Source: Alistipes sp. dk3624
Lineage (GTDB): Bacteria > Bacteroidota > Bacteroidia > Bacteroidales > Rikenellaceae
Assembly (NCBI RefSeq): GCF_009557455.1
Contig: NZ_CP045651.1
Span: 1,550,001 to 1,614,000 of the forward strand
Direction of reading: 5' to 3'
Length of the DNA stretch: 64,000 nucleotides
Position numbers and translations under genes: made by a program. The notes beneath the pieces were generated by a model that was not told the origin of the DNA, made no database searches, and saw nothing but the letters and a program-made list of their open reading frames with translations. Of this stretch, positions 17,092 through 26,316 are shown one piece after another (the stretch's first letter is position 1; each line of letters starts with the position of its first letter).

Positions 17092-17805
17092 ATGGCACTT
17101 ATTTTATGTATAGAAGCGGGGACGGACGTAGGTTCGGTGGCGCTGGCCAAAAACGGCGAATTGCTTTCGCTGCTTGAGAATCTCGAAGGAAGACAGCATG
17201 CGCAGAACCTGGCCGTTTACGTGCAGGAAGTATTGCAGGAACATGACCTGGATGCGGGAGATCTGGATGCGGTGGCGGTCGGCAAGGGGCCGGGTTCGTA
17301 TACGGGGCTGCGGATCGCCGTCTCGCTGGCTAAGGGAATCTGTTACGGCGCCGGGATTCCGCTGATCGCCGTGAACAGCCTCGAGGCGCTGGTTCACGTT
17401 GCTCTGGAAGATTTCGATGCGGGGATTCTCGGCGTGGACGATATGCGGAACATGAAGTTGCTGCCGATGATCGACGCCCGCCGGATGGAGGTATACTGCC
17501 AGTTGTTCGATGCGGCGGCGAAGCCGCTCTCGGAAGTGACGGCGCATATCGTCACGCCCGAAAGTTTTCTGGAACAACGTACCGAAAAGGGCGGATTGCT
17601 GGTGTTCGGGAATGGCGCGGCGAAGAGCCGGGAGCTGTTTACCGAGCCGGGCGTACATTTTGCGGAGGTCACTCCTTCGGCTCGCGGACTGGTCAAACCG
17701 GCTTTCAAGGCCTTTGCGGCGAAGAAATTCGAAGATACGGCCTACTTCGAACCATTTTATCTGAAAAATTTTGTCGTAAATTGTTCGTCAAAAAAAATAT
17801 TTTGA
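17092..17805 (+). CDS. tsaB: tRNA threonylcarbamoyladenosine biosynthesis protein TsaB
   Basis: TsaB, an ASKHA-fold partner of TsaD in forming t6A at position 37 of ANN-decoding tRNAs. The 237-residue protein begins ILCIEAGTDVGSVAL and has the VGKGPGSYTGLRIAVSLAKG motif characteristic of TsaB. A near-consensus -7 box (TTACTTTG) lies just upstream. A tRNA-Gln gene follows 27 bases after its stop. Confidence 0.94.
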   Translation: MALILCIEAGTDVGSVALAKNGELLSLLENLEGRQHAQNLAVYVQEVLQEHDLDAGDLDAVAVGKGPGSYTGLRIAVSLAKGICYGAGIPLIAVNSLEALVHVALEDFDAGILGVDDMRNMKLLPMIDARRMEVYCQLFDAAAKPLSEVTAHIVTPESFLEQRTEKGGLLVFGNGAAKSRELFTEPGVHFAEVTPSARGLVKPAFKAFAAKKFEDTAYFEPFYLKNFVVNCSSKKIF

Positions 17806-17806
17806 T

Positions 17807-17814
17807 TACATTTG
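17807..17814 (+). promoter_or_regulatory. -7 box of tRNA-Gln(CTG)
   Basis: TACATTTG matches TAnnTTTG and lies 18 bases before the tRNA. Confidence 0.55.
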
Positions 17815-17832
17815 CACCGTAAAAATAATCAT

Positions 17833-17903
17833 TGACCCATGGTGTAATGGTAACACTGCAGATTCTGGTTCTGCCTTTCTTGGTTCGAATCCAGGTGGGT
17901 CAA
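17833..17903 (+). tRNA. tRNA-Gln(CTG)
   Basis: A complete cloverleaf with acceptor TGACCCA/TGGGTCA, anticodon stem GCAGA/TCTGC, loop TTCTGGT giving anticodon CTG, and a T arm with TTCGAAT. It reads CAG codons. Discriminator A; no encoded CCA. Confidence 0.95.
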
Positions 17904-17907
17904 CAGA

Positions 17908-17938
17908 AAGGAAGCTCTTTTCAGGGCTTCCTTTTTTT
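17908..17938 (+). terminator. Terminator of tRNA-Gln(CTG)
   Basis: AAGGAAGC pairs with GCTTCCTT and runs into a T tract. Confidence 0.75.
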
Positions 17939-17981
17939 GTACCTGGGTGGAATCAGGATTTTTCTCGTGTCCGTAAAAGGC

Positions 17982-18012
17982 CGCAGGGATCGCTGTAAAC
18001 GATCCCTGCGGT
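17982..18012. terminator. Inverted repeat downstream of the GH gene
   Basis: CCGCAGGGATCG and CGATCCCTGCGG form a perfect 12 bp stem with a 7-base loop. It is 40 bases past the stop of the minus-strand glycoside hydrolase and probably ends that transcript. Confidence 0.6.
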
Positions 18013-18052
18013 TCCCCGAAAAAGGTTAAGTTTGGGTTAAGTGAAGTTGGGT

Positions 18053-20251
18053 TTATTTCGTTTCGACCAGGAATACCGATTGCGAAGGCTCCACGCGGAG
18101 TCTTACCAGGCTGACCCGGTCTTTTCCTTTTTTGGCGTATTCCGGCTGTAAAGCGGTGACTTCGCCGGTATGCGGATTCCAGAGTTCGTAGCGTTTTTTG
18201 CCGCGCAGCGCGACGGCGGAATCGAACGCTTTCCCGTTGAGGTTCGCAAAATAATAAATGTCTTTTCCGGCGCGCTCTTTATGGATGTAGCGCATCGGTA
18301 CGATGCCTTCGGGAAATTCCACGTCGAACGTTTCCGACGGACGGGCCAGCGCGTTGCGCAATGCATCGGCACCGGGCTTGGCGAGGAAAACGACGCGGCC
18401 TCCCGCCGGATTCGTATGGGGCTCGCCGCTGCTGCGCAGCTTTTCCGGCAGCAGTTTGTCCATCAGGGCTACGACCTGCGCGTCTGCATTCGGCTCGGTC
18501 GACTTGACCGGCAATTGCGTTGTGAAGATCACCTGGCCGCCGGCTTCGAAGAAGGTCAATATTTTGGCTAGATTCGCGACGCTGATCGTCTTCGACGACG
18601 GAACGATCAGCGTGCGGAACGTGTTGTATTGTTTCGTGTTGGCCAGTGTCAGACCGTTCTTGTCGACTCGGCAGGCGTCCTGCAGCACTTCCGGGTGCAG
18701 AAACTGGAAATCGCGGCCGAGTTCGTTGGTCAGCCGCTGGCTGATCTGCACGTAATCCATGTCGGGGATCTTCACGCCTCCCGCGTAAGCTCCCAGCGGT
18801 CCGTCGAAGTAGTGCTCCCCCTGCATCGTTTCGATCGGATACAGCATCGCGACGTCGGTGACGAAGCGGTCGTCGTTGCGCAGCAGCATGTTCAGCCGCG
18901 CCAGGAAAGTGTTGAATTCGTACAGTCCCTGGTTGTACAGCCTGTTTCGGTGGGACAGCTCGGGCTCGAACGTAACGTCCCGGTCGTTGAACCATACCGC
19001 GTGCGGGATCAGCATGTTGATCCCCTTTGAGTATTGATCCATCGCTACGTTGTAGAGGGTGTCCCACGGGATGTTACCCATCGCTCCGTAGGTTTCCGAC
19101 ATGACCAGCGAATGATCCCAGTTGTAGGCCGCCGAGCTGACTATTTTGTAGAATTTCTCGGCCGGCCGGTCGCCTCCGATTTTGTCGATTCCCGGAACAT
19201 CCTGGTATTTGAAGCATTTCATCAGGTCGGCGGAAGTTCCGACCGGGTTTTCGATCTCTTCGTTATCCTGATGTCCGGTCGCAACGATGCCGTGCGCTTT
19301 GCTCCACTCGCTGACCGCTTTCGGATAAGCCGCTGCGTAAAGCTCGGCCCGCAGACCGAACAGGGCGTTCCGCGCGGCCTGCGTTTCCGGGCCGATGTCG
19401 TACCAGAGTGCCGGATAGTACAGCGCCGGGCTGGAGCCGTATTTTTTTATGTAGGTCTCGTTGAATGTCGGCGTCCAGCAACGGGCCTGCGCGCGGTACA
19501 GCGTCGGTTCGTCGAAAAAGGTCGAAGTGATCGTCTTTCCGAAATATTCGGGCATCCGTTTGTAGTAAGCCTCGTGCGTCATCGAAATGTAGGCTTTGGC
19601 CGCCTCTTCGCTCAGATAATCCATGTTCGGATCGTCGTCCGCGACGCAGACGAACTGCATGATTTTCCAGTTCCCTTCGGGTACTTTCCAGACGATGGTT
19701 TCCTCGGTGATGTTGCCTGACAGGTCGATCCGTTCTTTCGTGTCGGCGTTCATGGCCACGGCGGCCATCAGTTGACCCGTTTTACTGACCGGGCTGACGT
19801 AGGTGGCCCCGCCCCGGGTTTCTTCTTCGATTTTGTCGAGCCGCTTCATCGTGAGGTTCGGGAAGCGGTTCCGAAACCGGGGAACTCCGTCCGCGTTGAT
19901 CGCTCCGCCGCTGCCGCTCGGGAATCCGTATTCGTCGTACAGCGAGAGAGTCAGCCCCAGTTCGGCGGCCTTTTCGACGGCGTATTTATAACGTTCGAAA
20001 TACTCTTCGGTCAGGTACTTGGGCGTCAGATTGGGGCCGAACGGCAAAATCGCCAATCCTCCGTAGCCGCATTTTTCCAGAAAGCCGGGCATTTGGGCGT
20101 CGATACCTTCTTTGGTAATGTCGGTATTGTTCCAGAACCATAGCGGATCGGGACGGAATTTCGTAGGGGGAGTTTTGAATTCGGACGGCTCCTGCGCCAC
20201 GGCCGTAACGCAAAAAAACAGGCACAATAGGCTCAGACGAAAGGTTCTCAT
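18053..20251 (-). CDS. Secreted GH106-like glycoside hydrolase
   Basis: A 732-residue protein with a Sec signal peptide (RLSLLCLFFCVTAVAQ) and a TIM-barrel region containing RPDPLWFWNNTDITKEGIDAQ and LYDEYGFPSGSGG, segments typical of the GH106 (alpha-L-rhamnosidase) group in Bacteroidota. The C-terminal part has a ligand-fold segment with ELWNPHTGEVTAL and LRVEPSQSVFLVE. It is shorter than the ~1100 residues of characterised GH106 enzymes, so the accessory domains are fewer and the substrate is uncertain. It is transcribed away from the lipoprotein genes that follow; no SusC/SusD pair is nearby. Confidence 0.65.
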   Translation of the reverse strand: MRTFRLSLLCLFFCVTAVAQEPSEFKTPPTKFRPDPLWFWNNTDITKEGIDAQMPGFLEKCGYGGLAILPFGPNLTPKYLTEEYFERYKYAVEKAAELGLTLSLYDEYGFPSGSGGAINADGVPRFRNRFPNLTMKRLDKIEEETRGGATYVSPVSKTGQLMAAVAMNADTKERIDLSGNITEETIVWKVPEGNWKIMQFVCVADDDPNMDYLSEEAAKAYISMTHEAYYKRMPEYFGKTITSTFFDEPTLYRAQARCWTPTFNETYIKKYGSSPALYYPALWYDIGPETQAARNALFGLRAELYAAAYPKAVSEWSKAHGIVATGHQDNEEIENPVGTSADLMKCFKYQDVPGIDKIGGDRPAEKFYKIVSSAAYNWDHSLVMSETYGAMGNIPWDTLYNVAMDQYSKGINMLIPHAVWFNDRDVTFEPELSHRNRLYNQGLYEFNTFLARLNMLLRNDDRFVTDVAMLYPIETMQGEHYFDGPLGAYAGGVKIPDMDYVQISQRLTNELGRDFQFLHPEVLQDACRVDKNGLTLANTKQYNTFRTLIVPSSKTISVANLAKILTFFEAGGQVIFTTQLPVKSTEPNADAQVVALMDKLLPEKLRSSGEPHTNPAGGRVVFLAKPGADALRNALARPSETFDVEFPEGIVPMRYIHKERAGKDIYYFANLNGKAFDSAVALRGKKRYELWNPHTGEVTALQPEYAKKGKDRVSLVRLRVEPSQSVFLVETK

Positions 20252-20733
20252 AAGATCGTATTTTTAGGATAATGCAAAATAAACGGATAAAAACGGGTCG
20301 AAGGTGCTATTTTTGACATTATAAGTCGATTTTTTGTTTTCGAAAAAGCAAACTTTCAATCGCGCGCGGTGTCAAAACTATCGTTTTTTAACGGGACTGG
20401 TAAAATGGTCGTGAAAAATAATGTTTGAAATTGTAAAAATAAACTCGGAAAAAATTTTTTATTTATGACTGAATTATTATCTTTGTTACGTATCTACACG
20501 CGTTTTACAGCCAGTTATCTATAAATTAAGGTGTAGAGGACTGGAAAATAGGATGGGTGAAGTGCGTCTTCCGGTGAAGAAGAGGCGATGGAGAAAGCGG
20601 GGCGGAGACGAATATTTTCCTTGGCGATTTTGGAAACCCGTGGGATTACGTGTTGGCCGCGAGGGATATGCGGCATTTGGTGAACGGAACGGAATAACCG
20701 GAAAACTATTGACTTAACGATTAACGCGACTCT
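20252..20733. other. Divergent intergenic region, 482 bases
   Basis: AT-rich spacer between the minus-strand GH gene and the plus-strand lipoprotein. A good -7 box TATCTTTG lies at 20478-20485 on the plus strand, without a clear -33 TTTG, giving a leader of ~245 bases to the gene at 20734. The leader holds only weak short inverted repeats (CTACAC/GTGTAG). No open frame of note is seen. Confidence 0.5.
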
Positions 20734-22467
20734 ATGAATAAACCTCGACCTTGGCTGTATTGGGCGGTATTGTCGGTTTTGTGTCTGCTGGGCGTGTCCT
20801 GCTGTAAACAACAGCAAAAGGACCCGTTTCGGTACAAGGTCGCGATCATCGGCAATCCGTCGAATCCTGATATCCGGTACGACGAGTCCCAGATGCAGGC
20901 CATCAAGGATCTGGGGTATAATACGTTGCAGTTGAACATCGCCTGGGGAGCCCGTCCGGCCGACGAACCGCTGAATCTGGAGGATATCCTTTATGTCGAC
21001 GGAATCGGCAGCCGGGAAAAAGCCGATCAGCGTTTGCAGGCTATCAAAGAACGGGCTCGGATCGCCAAAAAATGGGGATTCCGGACGTTGTTCCATTTCG
21101 GCGCCCCGAGAGTCGATTCGCTGTATAAGATCCTGACGCCGGATCTGATCGACATCGCCACCGAAAAAAACAGCATTCAGAAAAAAGAGATCGTCGACAA
21201 ATACGTTTCGTTGTTGAAAAGGCTGAAGCAAGAGGTTCCCGAGCTGGACGATATCGAAGTTTATACGTTCGATCAAGACGCATGGGTCGCCAACGAGTTC
21301 GGAAACGGCCCGACCGACCGGGATATCCCGTTGCACGAACGTATTCCCGCCTTTCTACAAGCTTTGACCGGAGCCTGGGCCGAAGTGAGTCCGGACGGGA
21401 TGGTCTGGTGGGAACCGTGGGAAATTTCCGCGGGACAGATCTATGCCTGCATTCCGTCGCTTCCGACTCGGAACTTCGGGATGTTTCTGCATTCCAACAT
21501 AGCGGAAGTACAACTGAGCCGGCCGGTGGATGTCTGGTTTAAAAATACGGTGCAGCTTTGCGCCGAACGCGGCATTCCGGTAGTCGGTGAAATTTTTATG
21601 GCCAGCGCTAACGAGGAGTTGCAGCCGCTGACGCATATCGCCGCGCCGCGTCTGGTCGCCGAAGAGTTGGATGCCGTGGGAAATGTCCCGAATATCCAGG
21701 GCGTAAAAGAGTATTTCGGACTTACTCCCGACCGTTACGATCCGAATCAGTTGATGGCCGGGATCAAACTGCATGACCTGGCTGTGCCGAACGAACAGGC
21801 GTTGGCGGAGTTGGCCGAGCCGTTCGGAACGGCTGCCGCGGATGTGCTTTCCGCTTGGGAAGCCAGCGCGACGGGACTTGCCGTGTTCCCGTGGGACGCT
21901 ACATGGCGTTTCCGGTTGTTGACCGAGAATCCGGCCGGGATCGAAGTGTACCATCGCTGGGACGTCGCCCATATCGAAGGGGCCGTAGCTCCTTCTCCGA
22001 GTTGGAAATCGACGCGCCGGAGTTTGTTTATGACCACCGAGAGCGAATCGCTCGACCCGTGGTTCTTCGAAGATATCGAACTGCGCTGTGAGACGAGTTC
22101 CGAAAAATTGCTGGCGGCGGCCGATCTTTACCGGAAAGCGCAACAGCAGGTGAACGACGAACCTTACGCCGCTTATTTGGCGGAAAATATAAAGGATATC
22201 GAAGTGCTCGAACAGATGATTACCGCTATCCGGTGCTACTGCCGCGAAGCGAATCTGGCTCACTTGATGCGCAAGCATGTCGTCGAAGGGAATCCTATTC
22301 CGCAGGCTTTGATCGATCGTTTCGAGGCGATTATGCAGGTGGATATCGCCAATCAGGCGAAAGGGTTCGCCGAAAACCGGTCGGGCAATACGCCGGCCGC
22401 GGAAATGCTCAAGCTTTTCCGGAAAGATCCGGCCGGATGGGTTACGGCTTACTTACATTACCGATAA
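20734..22467 (+). CDS. Large lipoprotein, possibly TIM-barrel, unknown function
   Basis: A 577-residue lipoprotein with signal sequence ending LCLLGVSCCK, so it is probably surface or periplasmic. After residue 30 the pattern QMQAIKDLGYNTLQLNIAWG and KKWGFRTLFHFG looks like alternating beta and alpha elements of a TIM barrel, as in glycoside hydrolases. The Asp-Glu rich DDIEVYTFDQDAWVANEFG and WWEPWEISAG could hold acidic catalytic residues. I do not recognise the family. It is 52 bases upstream of the first propeller lipoprotein and probably co-transcribed, so a role on the same carbohydrate is inferred. Confidence 0.7.
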   Translation: MNKPRPWLYWAVLSVLCLLGVSCCKQQQKDPFRYKVAIIGNPSNPDIRYDESQMQAIKDLGYNTLQLNIAWGARPADEPLNLEDILYVDGIGSREKADQRLQAIKERARIAKKWGFRTLFHFGAPRVDSLYKILTPDLIDIATEKNSIQKKEIVDKYVSLLKRLKQEVPELDDIEVYTFDQDAWVANEFGNGPTDRDIPLHERIPAFLQALTGAWAEVSPDGMVWWEPWEISAGQIYACIPSLPTRNFGMFLHSNIAEVQLSRPVDVWFKNTVQLCAERGIPVVGEIFMASANEELQPLTHIAAPRLVAEELDAVGNVPNIQGVKEYFGLTPDRYDPNQLMAGIKLHDLAVPNEQALAELAEPFGTAAADVLSAWEASATGLAVFPWDATWRFRLLTENPAGIEVYHRWDVAHIEGAVAPSPSWKSTRRSLFMTTESESLDPWFFEDIELRCETSSEKLLAAADLYRKAQQQVNDEPYAAYLAENIKDIEVLEQMITAIRCYCREANLAHLMRKHVVEGNPIPQALIDRFEAIMQVDIANQAKGFAENRSGNTPAAEMLKLFRKDPAGWVTAYLHYR

Positions 22468-22519
22468 CGAAAACGAAAACGAATACTAAAATTTAAATGT
22501 TCATTAATCAGTTTTAATT

Positions 22520-24103
22520 ATGAAAAAGTTAACTTACATTGCACAGTTGTCGGCGGTTGCGCTGCTGCTGGTACAGATGAGTAGCTGTGATAGTATGCCC
22601 GATCCGAGTCCGATCTCGGATAAGTATGCCCGCCCGGAAGAGGTGGTCGAAACGGGGATACCTGTCATTACCGATGGCGGGGCGGTAATCTACTCTCCTA
22701 CGAACGACAATTTCCGTTATGCGGCTTCGATGATCGCAAATTCGGACGGTACGATGAGCGCATGGTATTCCACTCCGGGGGGACTGAACGGAAGTATGCC
22801 GGCGCGTACGAAACTGAACGGCAGCGGCGACGGCGGCGGCGCCAAGGGCTGGCATGGCGAAGGGGGCAACGGAGCGATTTACTATATGTTCGATCAATCG
22901 TTTTACGGTTGGGCGGTACACTGTCCGAACTGGGATAATCCGAATTCGTCGATGCGTTTCTCTCTTTACAACTGGGATACGAATTACCAGACGACCCTGA
23001 CCGGTACGCCGATCGCAACCTACGAATTCGTGCATTACGACCAGGCCGGCGAAGCCGGTTGGCTGGAACTCAACGCCGATAACGGAGGTTATACCGAAGC
23101 GACCGGAAGTCTTAAATTCCCGATGGGGGCTTATCTGCTGTATATGGAGAGAACCGAAGGTACTCCGGGCGCCTGGGGCGGAGCCACGGCTAATGGCATG
23201 ATCTGCTGGGTGAACGGAAGCGAAACATCCGGTATAACAGGGCACGAGAACTCCGTTCAATATACGGCTCCCGGCGACGTCGGATACTCGTCTCAGATTC
23301 GTTATTACAGCGCACCTACCGCTTCGATCAATGCCGTATGGTCTGAGGACGAAGTGATTGCGGTAGCTCCGACCAAGGATAAGGCGGATAAATATTATGC
23401 CAAGGATCCGTCGGTCGTGAAAGTCGGGGATTACTATTACATGGCCTATACCGGGTCGGCTACGCTGGACGAAAGCCTGGACAACAACGTGTTTGTTGCC
23501 CGGAGTGCGACGATCAACGGAAAAGACTGGGAAAAATGGAACGGTTCGTCGTGGGGAGGAGATCCGGCTCCTGCGGTCGATGCCGAGCTTTCGGCAACCG
23601 AAACGTTCTTCGGAGCCGGAGAACCGAGCCTGGTCGTGAAGGGAGATCAGATCTATCTGTACTACACGTACAGCGACAATGAACAGAAAATTTACAACGT
23701 TCGGCTGATGACGGCTGCCGCCAGCGATCCGAACTGGCCGGCATCTATGACCGATCAGGGCGAAGTAATCGACCGCACGGCCTTCAAAGGGCTGAACATC
23801 GATGGTTGCAGCGTAAGATATATCGAAGATCAGGATTGTTTTCAAGCCGTACACGGCGTGAATATCGCGGATGTGAACAGTTATTCGGTCGTATGGGTTT
23901 CGAAAGACGGCGTCTCGGGATGGGAACAGAAAGGCGTGCTTTCGAACAATATCCGCGTACGCGCCAAATATGCCCGTTTCATCTGCAACGAGCAGAGCCA
24001 TATTACGTCGACGACTCCCCGCCTGATGATTTATCAGAACGGCGGACAGTATTCCAAGACGGCATGGCCGACCAGGATGGTGCCTTATTCTTTCGTGGAA
24101 TAA
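22520..24103 (+). CDS. Lipoprotein with GH43-like beta-propeller
   Basis: A 527-residue lipoprotein (lipobox Cys23 in LLLVQMSSC). The C-terminal half carries propeller signatures: KDPSVVKVGDYYYMAYTGS, VARSATINGKDWEKWNGSSW, GAGEPSLVVKGDQIYLYYTY. These match the blade starts of the GH43/GH32 superfamily, including the DPS motif with a possible catalytic Asp. The N-terminal half has a WYSTPGG/MFDQSFYGWAVHCPNW segment shared with the next two genes. It lacks BACON domains. It may bind or cleave a glycan; no activity can be assigned. A strong terminator follows. Confidence 0.75.
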   Translation: MKKLTYIAQLSAVALLLVQMSSCDSMPDPSPISDKYARPEEVVETGIPVITDGGAVIYSPTNDNFRYAASMIANSDGTMSAWYSTPGGLNGSMPARTKLNGSGDGGGAKGWHGEGGNGAIYYMFDQSFYGWAVHCPNWDNPNSSMRFSLYNWDTNYQTTLTGTPIATYEFVHYDQAGEAGWLELNADNGGYTEATGSLKFPMGAYLLYMERTEGTPGAWGGATANGMICWVNGSETSGITGHENSVQYTAPGDVGYSSQIRYYSAPTASINAVWSEDEVIAVAPTKDKADKYYAKDPSVVKVGDYYYMAYTGSATLDESLDNNVFVARSATINGKDWEKWNGSSWGGDPAPAVDAELSATETFFGAGEPSLVVKGDQIYLYYTYSDNEQKIYNVRLMTAAASDPNWPASMTDQGEVIDRTAFKGLNIDGCSVRYIEDQDCFQAVHGVNIADVNSYSVVWVSKDGVSGWEQKGVLSNNIRVRAKYARFICNEQSHITSTTPRLMIYQNGGQYSKTAWPTRMVPYSFVE

Positions 24104-24120
24104 AACCTGACGGTATTATA

Positions 24121-24163
24121 GCGGGGAGCAATTAATGGAGTGCACCGGTTGCTCCCCGCTTTT
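24121..24163 (+). terminator. Terminator after first propeller lipoprotein
   Basis: GCGGGGAGCAA (24121-24131) pairs perfectly with TTGCTCCCCGC (24149-24159), followed by TTTTC. Confidence 0.8.
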
Positions 24164-24218
24164 CAAAGGAAATTTGAATTTTTAACAAATAACTGTTTTA
24201 TTATAATACCTAAAAACT

Positions 24219-26108
24219 ATGAGAAAATTGTTCTATTTGATAGCTTGTCTATCACTTACCGGTCTCTTGGGTGCATGCAACGATGACAAGGAGAATGGTG
24301 ACGACGGCGAGCTTTCTTTCAAGTTTCCTCTGACTGAGTACGAATCAGCGAAAATCGGAGGGAAGAAAGTAATCGGTTTTTCGACCGTGGGAGATTGGAC
24401 TGCTGAAGTGAAATACAAAGTGGCTCCTGCAACCGTGGACGACGAATGGCTGGAGATTTCTCCGAAAAGCGGGAATGCGGGCCATTGGTTCCTGACGCTC
24501 AACCTTGACGAGAATACGGATTACGACGACCGCGAAGCCGAGGTAGTTATCACTTCGGGAGGAGAAACCAAAACGTTGAAAGTTACCCAGTTTTCTACGT
24601 CGGCGATGTTCTTGCCGCAAACCACTTATAATGTGGGCGAAAGCGGCGGACCGGTGGCTCTTACCGTACAAACAAACCGCCCGTTCAGCGTTGAGGCGGA
24701 CGACGCTTGCAAGGATTGGATCATTGTGCCGGATTCCAAGGCGGTGATGAAAGATTCGGTCTTTAACGTAACTGTTCTGTCCAATCCTGCGTTGGATGCC
24801 CGTACGGGTTATGTTTATGTGACGGAAATCGTTGCCGATGAGAAGGAAGAGACCCTAACTCGCCGGATCGAAATCGTGCAGAGAGGCGATTTCGGTTATT
24901 TCATTATGCGTGGATCGAGCTCGGATCTGACGGCTCCGAGTGTCGTGCAGACGGGCGAAAATGCATTCAATGCATTCTACCTGTTTAAGCAATACAGCGC
25001 TAACAGGGAAGAAATGCATGTGTGGAACGGAGATGCTCAAGGCCCTATTGATTTGTCTGCAAATGGAGAATTCGGGGTACGTTTCGTAGCTGCCGGACCA
25101 TTTACCGACATGCAGGTGTCTTGTTGTACTTGGTCGCAACAGCATGGAGACGGAGTAATGACCGCTTCTTTGTATGTTTGGGATACGGATTATGCTACTA
25201 CTGTTAAACGCAACCCCGTGAATCAGAAAAAAGATCTTTCATACGGGGATAATAGTTGGCCTAATTTGTTGAATGCGGATCAAGGTAATACTTATCCTGC
25301 AGGAGAATATCTGGTTGTAATGCAATCGACGAAGCAAAGTTCGGGAGTTTGGTCTGCTTCCGCAGGAGCTAAAGACGGTTTCCAGGGATTCTTGGCAGGC
25401 CAAGCCGTATCGTCCAATTGCCCGAAGGTACGCATCTATTATGTCAGCGGCAGTAAGACAGGTGCGGCTTACCGTGAAACTAAGGATGGCGGTGTTACCT
25501 GGAGAGATCAGAGTTATGTGTTCTCTTTGAATGAAAGTTGGCTCGAAAAATGTTCTCCGACGGATTTGCGTGTGGTAAAATGTGACGGTTACTATTATGC
25601 GGCTTTTGCGGATGGTGGCAACGTTAAGTTAGCACGTACTGCGAATATTAAAGACTCTTGGGCTAAATGGGACGGCTCTGCTTGGGGAGATGGAGATTAC
25701 GCTTCCGTGGTTGCGAGCGAGGTTCCTGTATCTGTGGTTGAGAATAACGGTCAGATTTATTTGTATACCATGAAGGGGAATAAGTTGGTCGTTCGTACGG
25801 CTGCCTCCGAAGACAACTGGCCCGCTGCGTTGAGCGCAAGCGCCGATGCCTGGACATTCGACAGCAATACGGATGTGGACGTGAAGTTTGTCAATGGGCA
25901 GTTCACGGCAACCTATGTCAAGAGCAATCAAACCTGTGTACTGCTGTCGGACGACGGTACGACCTTTACCGATGGCGGAGTAGCTTATGCAAGAATGTTC
26001 GACGGTAGTAAATCCGCACGCTACGCATCGGGTGTTACCGGCGAGACGCAGTACATGTCTTATGTATGTACTCAGGGATGGTACTTTAAGATTATCAGCA
26101 ATGATTAA
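24219..26108 (+). CDS. BACON-domain lipoprotein with propeller C-terminus
   Basis: A 629-residue lipoprotein (Cys20 in LLGAC). Two BACON-type Ig domains span roughly residues 35-125 and 125-220, with WLEISPKSGNAGHWFLTLNL and EAEVVITSGGETKTLKVTQ. The rest is homologous to the neighbours (MQVSCCTWSQQHGDGVMTASLYVWDTDYATT; LRVVKCDGYYYAAFADGG), but the propeller DPS motif is replaced by PTD, so hydrolase activity is unlikely. From about 24.9 to 25.8 kb base composition is more AT-rich than in the flanking paralogs, suggesting a different history for this segment. It has its own terminator. Confidence 0.75.
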   Translation: MRKLFYLIACLSLTGLLGACNDDKENGDDGELSFKFPLTEYESAKIGGKKVIGFSTVGDWTAEVKYKVAPATVDDEWLEISPKSGNAGHWFLTLNLDENTDYDDREAEVVITSGGETKTLKVTQFSTSAMFLPQTTYNVGESGGPVALTVQTNRPFSVEADDACKDWIIVPDSKAVMKDSVFNVTVLSNPALDARTGYVYVTEIVADEKEETLTRRIEIVQRGDFGYFIMRGSSSDLTAPSVVQTGENAFNAFYLFKQYSANREEMHVWNGDAQGPIDLSANGEFGVRFVAAGPFTDMQVSCCTWSQQHGDGVMTASLYVWDTDYATTVKRNPVNQKKDLSYGDNSWPNLLNADQGNTYPAGEYLVVMQSTKQSSGVWSASAGAKDGFQGFLAGQAVSSNCPKVRIYYVSGSKTGAAYRETKDGGVTWRDQSYVFSLNESWLEKCSPTDLRVVKCDGYYYAAFADGGNVKLARTANIKDSWAKWDGSAWGDGDYASVVASEVPVSVVENNGQIYLYTMKGNKLVVRTAASEDNWPAALSASADAWTFDSNTDVDVKFVNGQFTATYVKSNQTCVLLSDDGTTFTDGGVAYARMFDGSKSARYASGVTGETQYMSYVCTQGWYFKIISND

Positions 26109-26140
26109 TCGAAAAGTCATTTAGGTTAGTAGTTTTTTGG

Positions 26141-26175
26141 CGAAGCCGGATCAAATGATCCGGCTTCGCTTTTTT
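26141..26175 (+). terminator. Terminator after second lipoprotein
   Basis: CGAAGCCGGATC and GATCCGGCTTCG form a 12 bp stem with loop AAAT, followed by CTTTTTT. Confidence 0.85.
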
Positions 26176-26316
26176 ATTACGGTATTTTACGGTCGGTTCC
26201 GGATTTTTCGAAAGGAGCGTCAGGGATGGATCGGAATCGTTTCATCCTGTCGGATTCGGATAATCGAGGTAAAACTCCGAAAATATTTGTTATTTTTGTA
26301 ATATAAATTTAATAAA

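Noticed and set aside
22529-24001. Long minus-strand frames opposite the propeller lipoproteins (also 26623-28248)
   Set aside because: Biased composition of the real genes keeps these frames open. No signal, domain or start context supports them.
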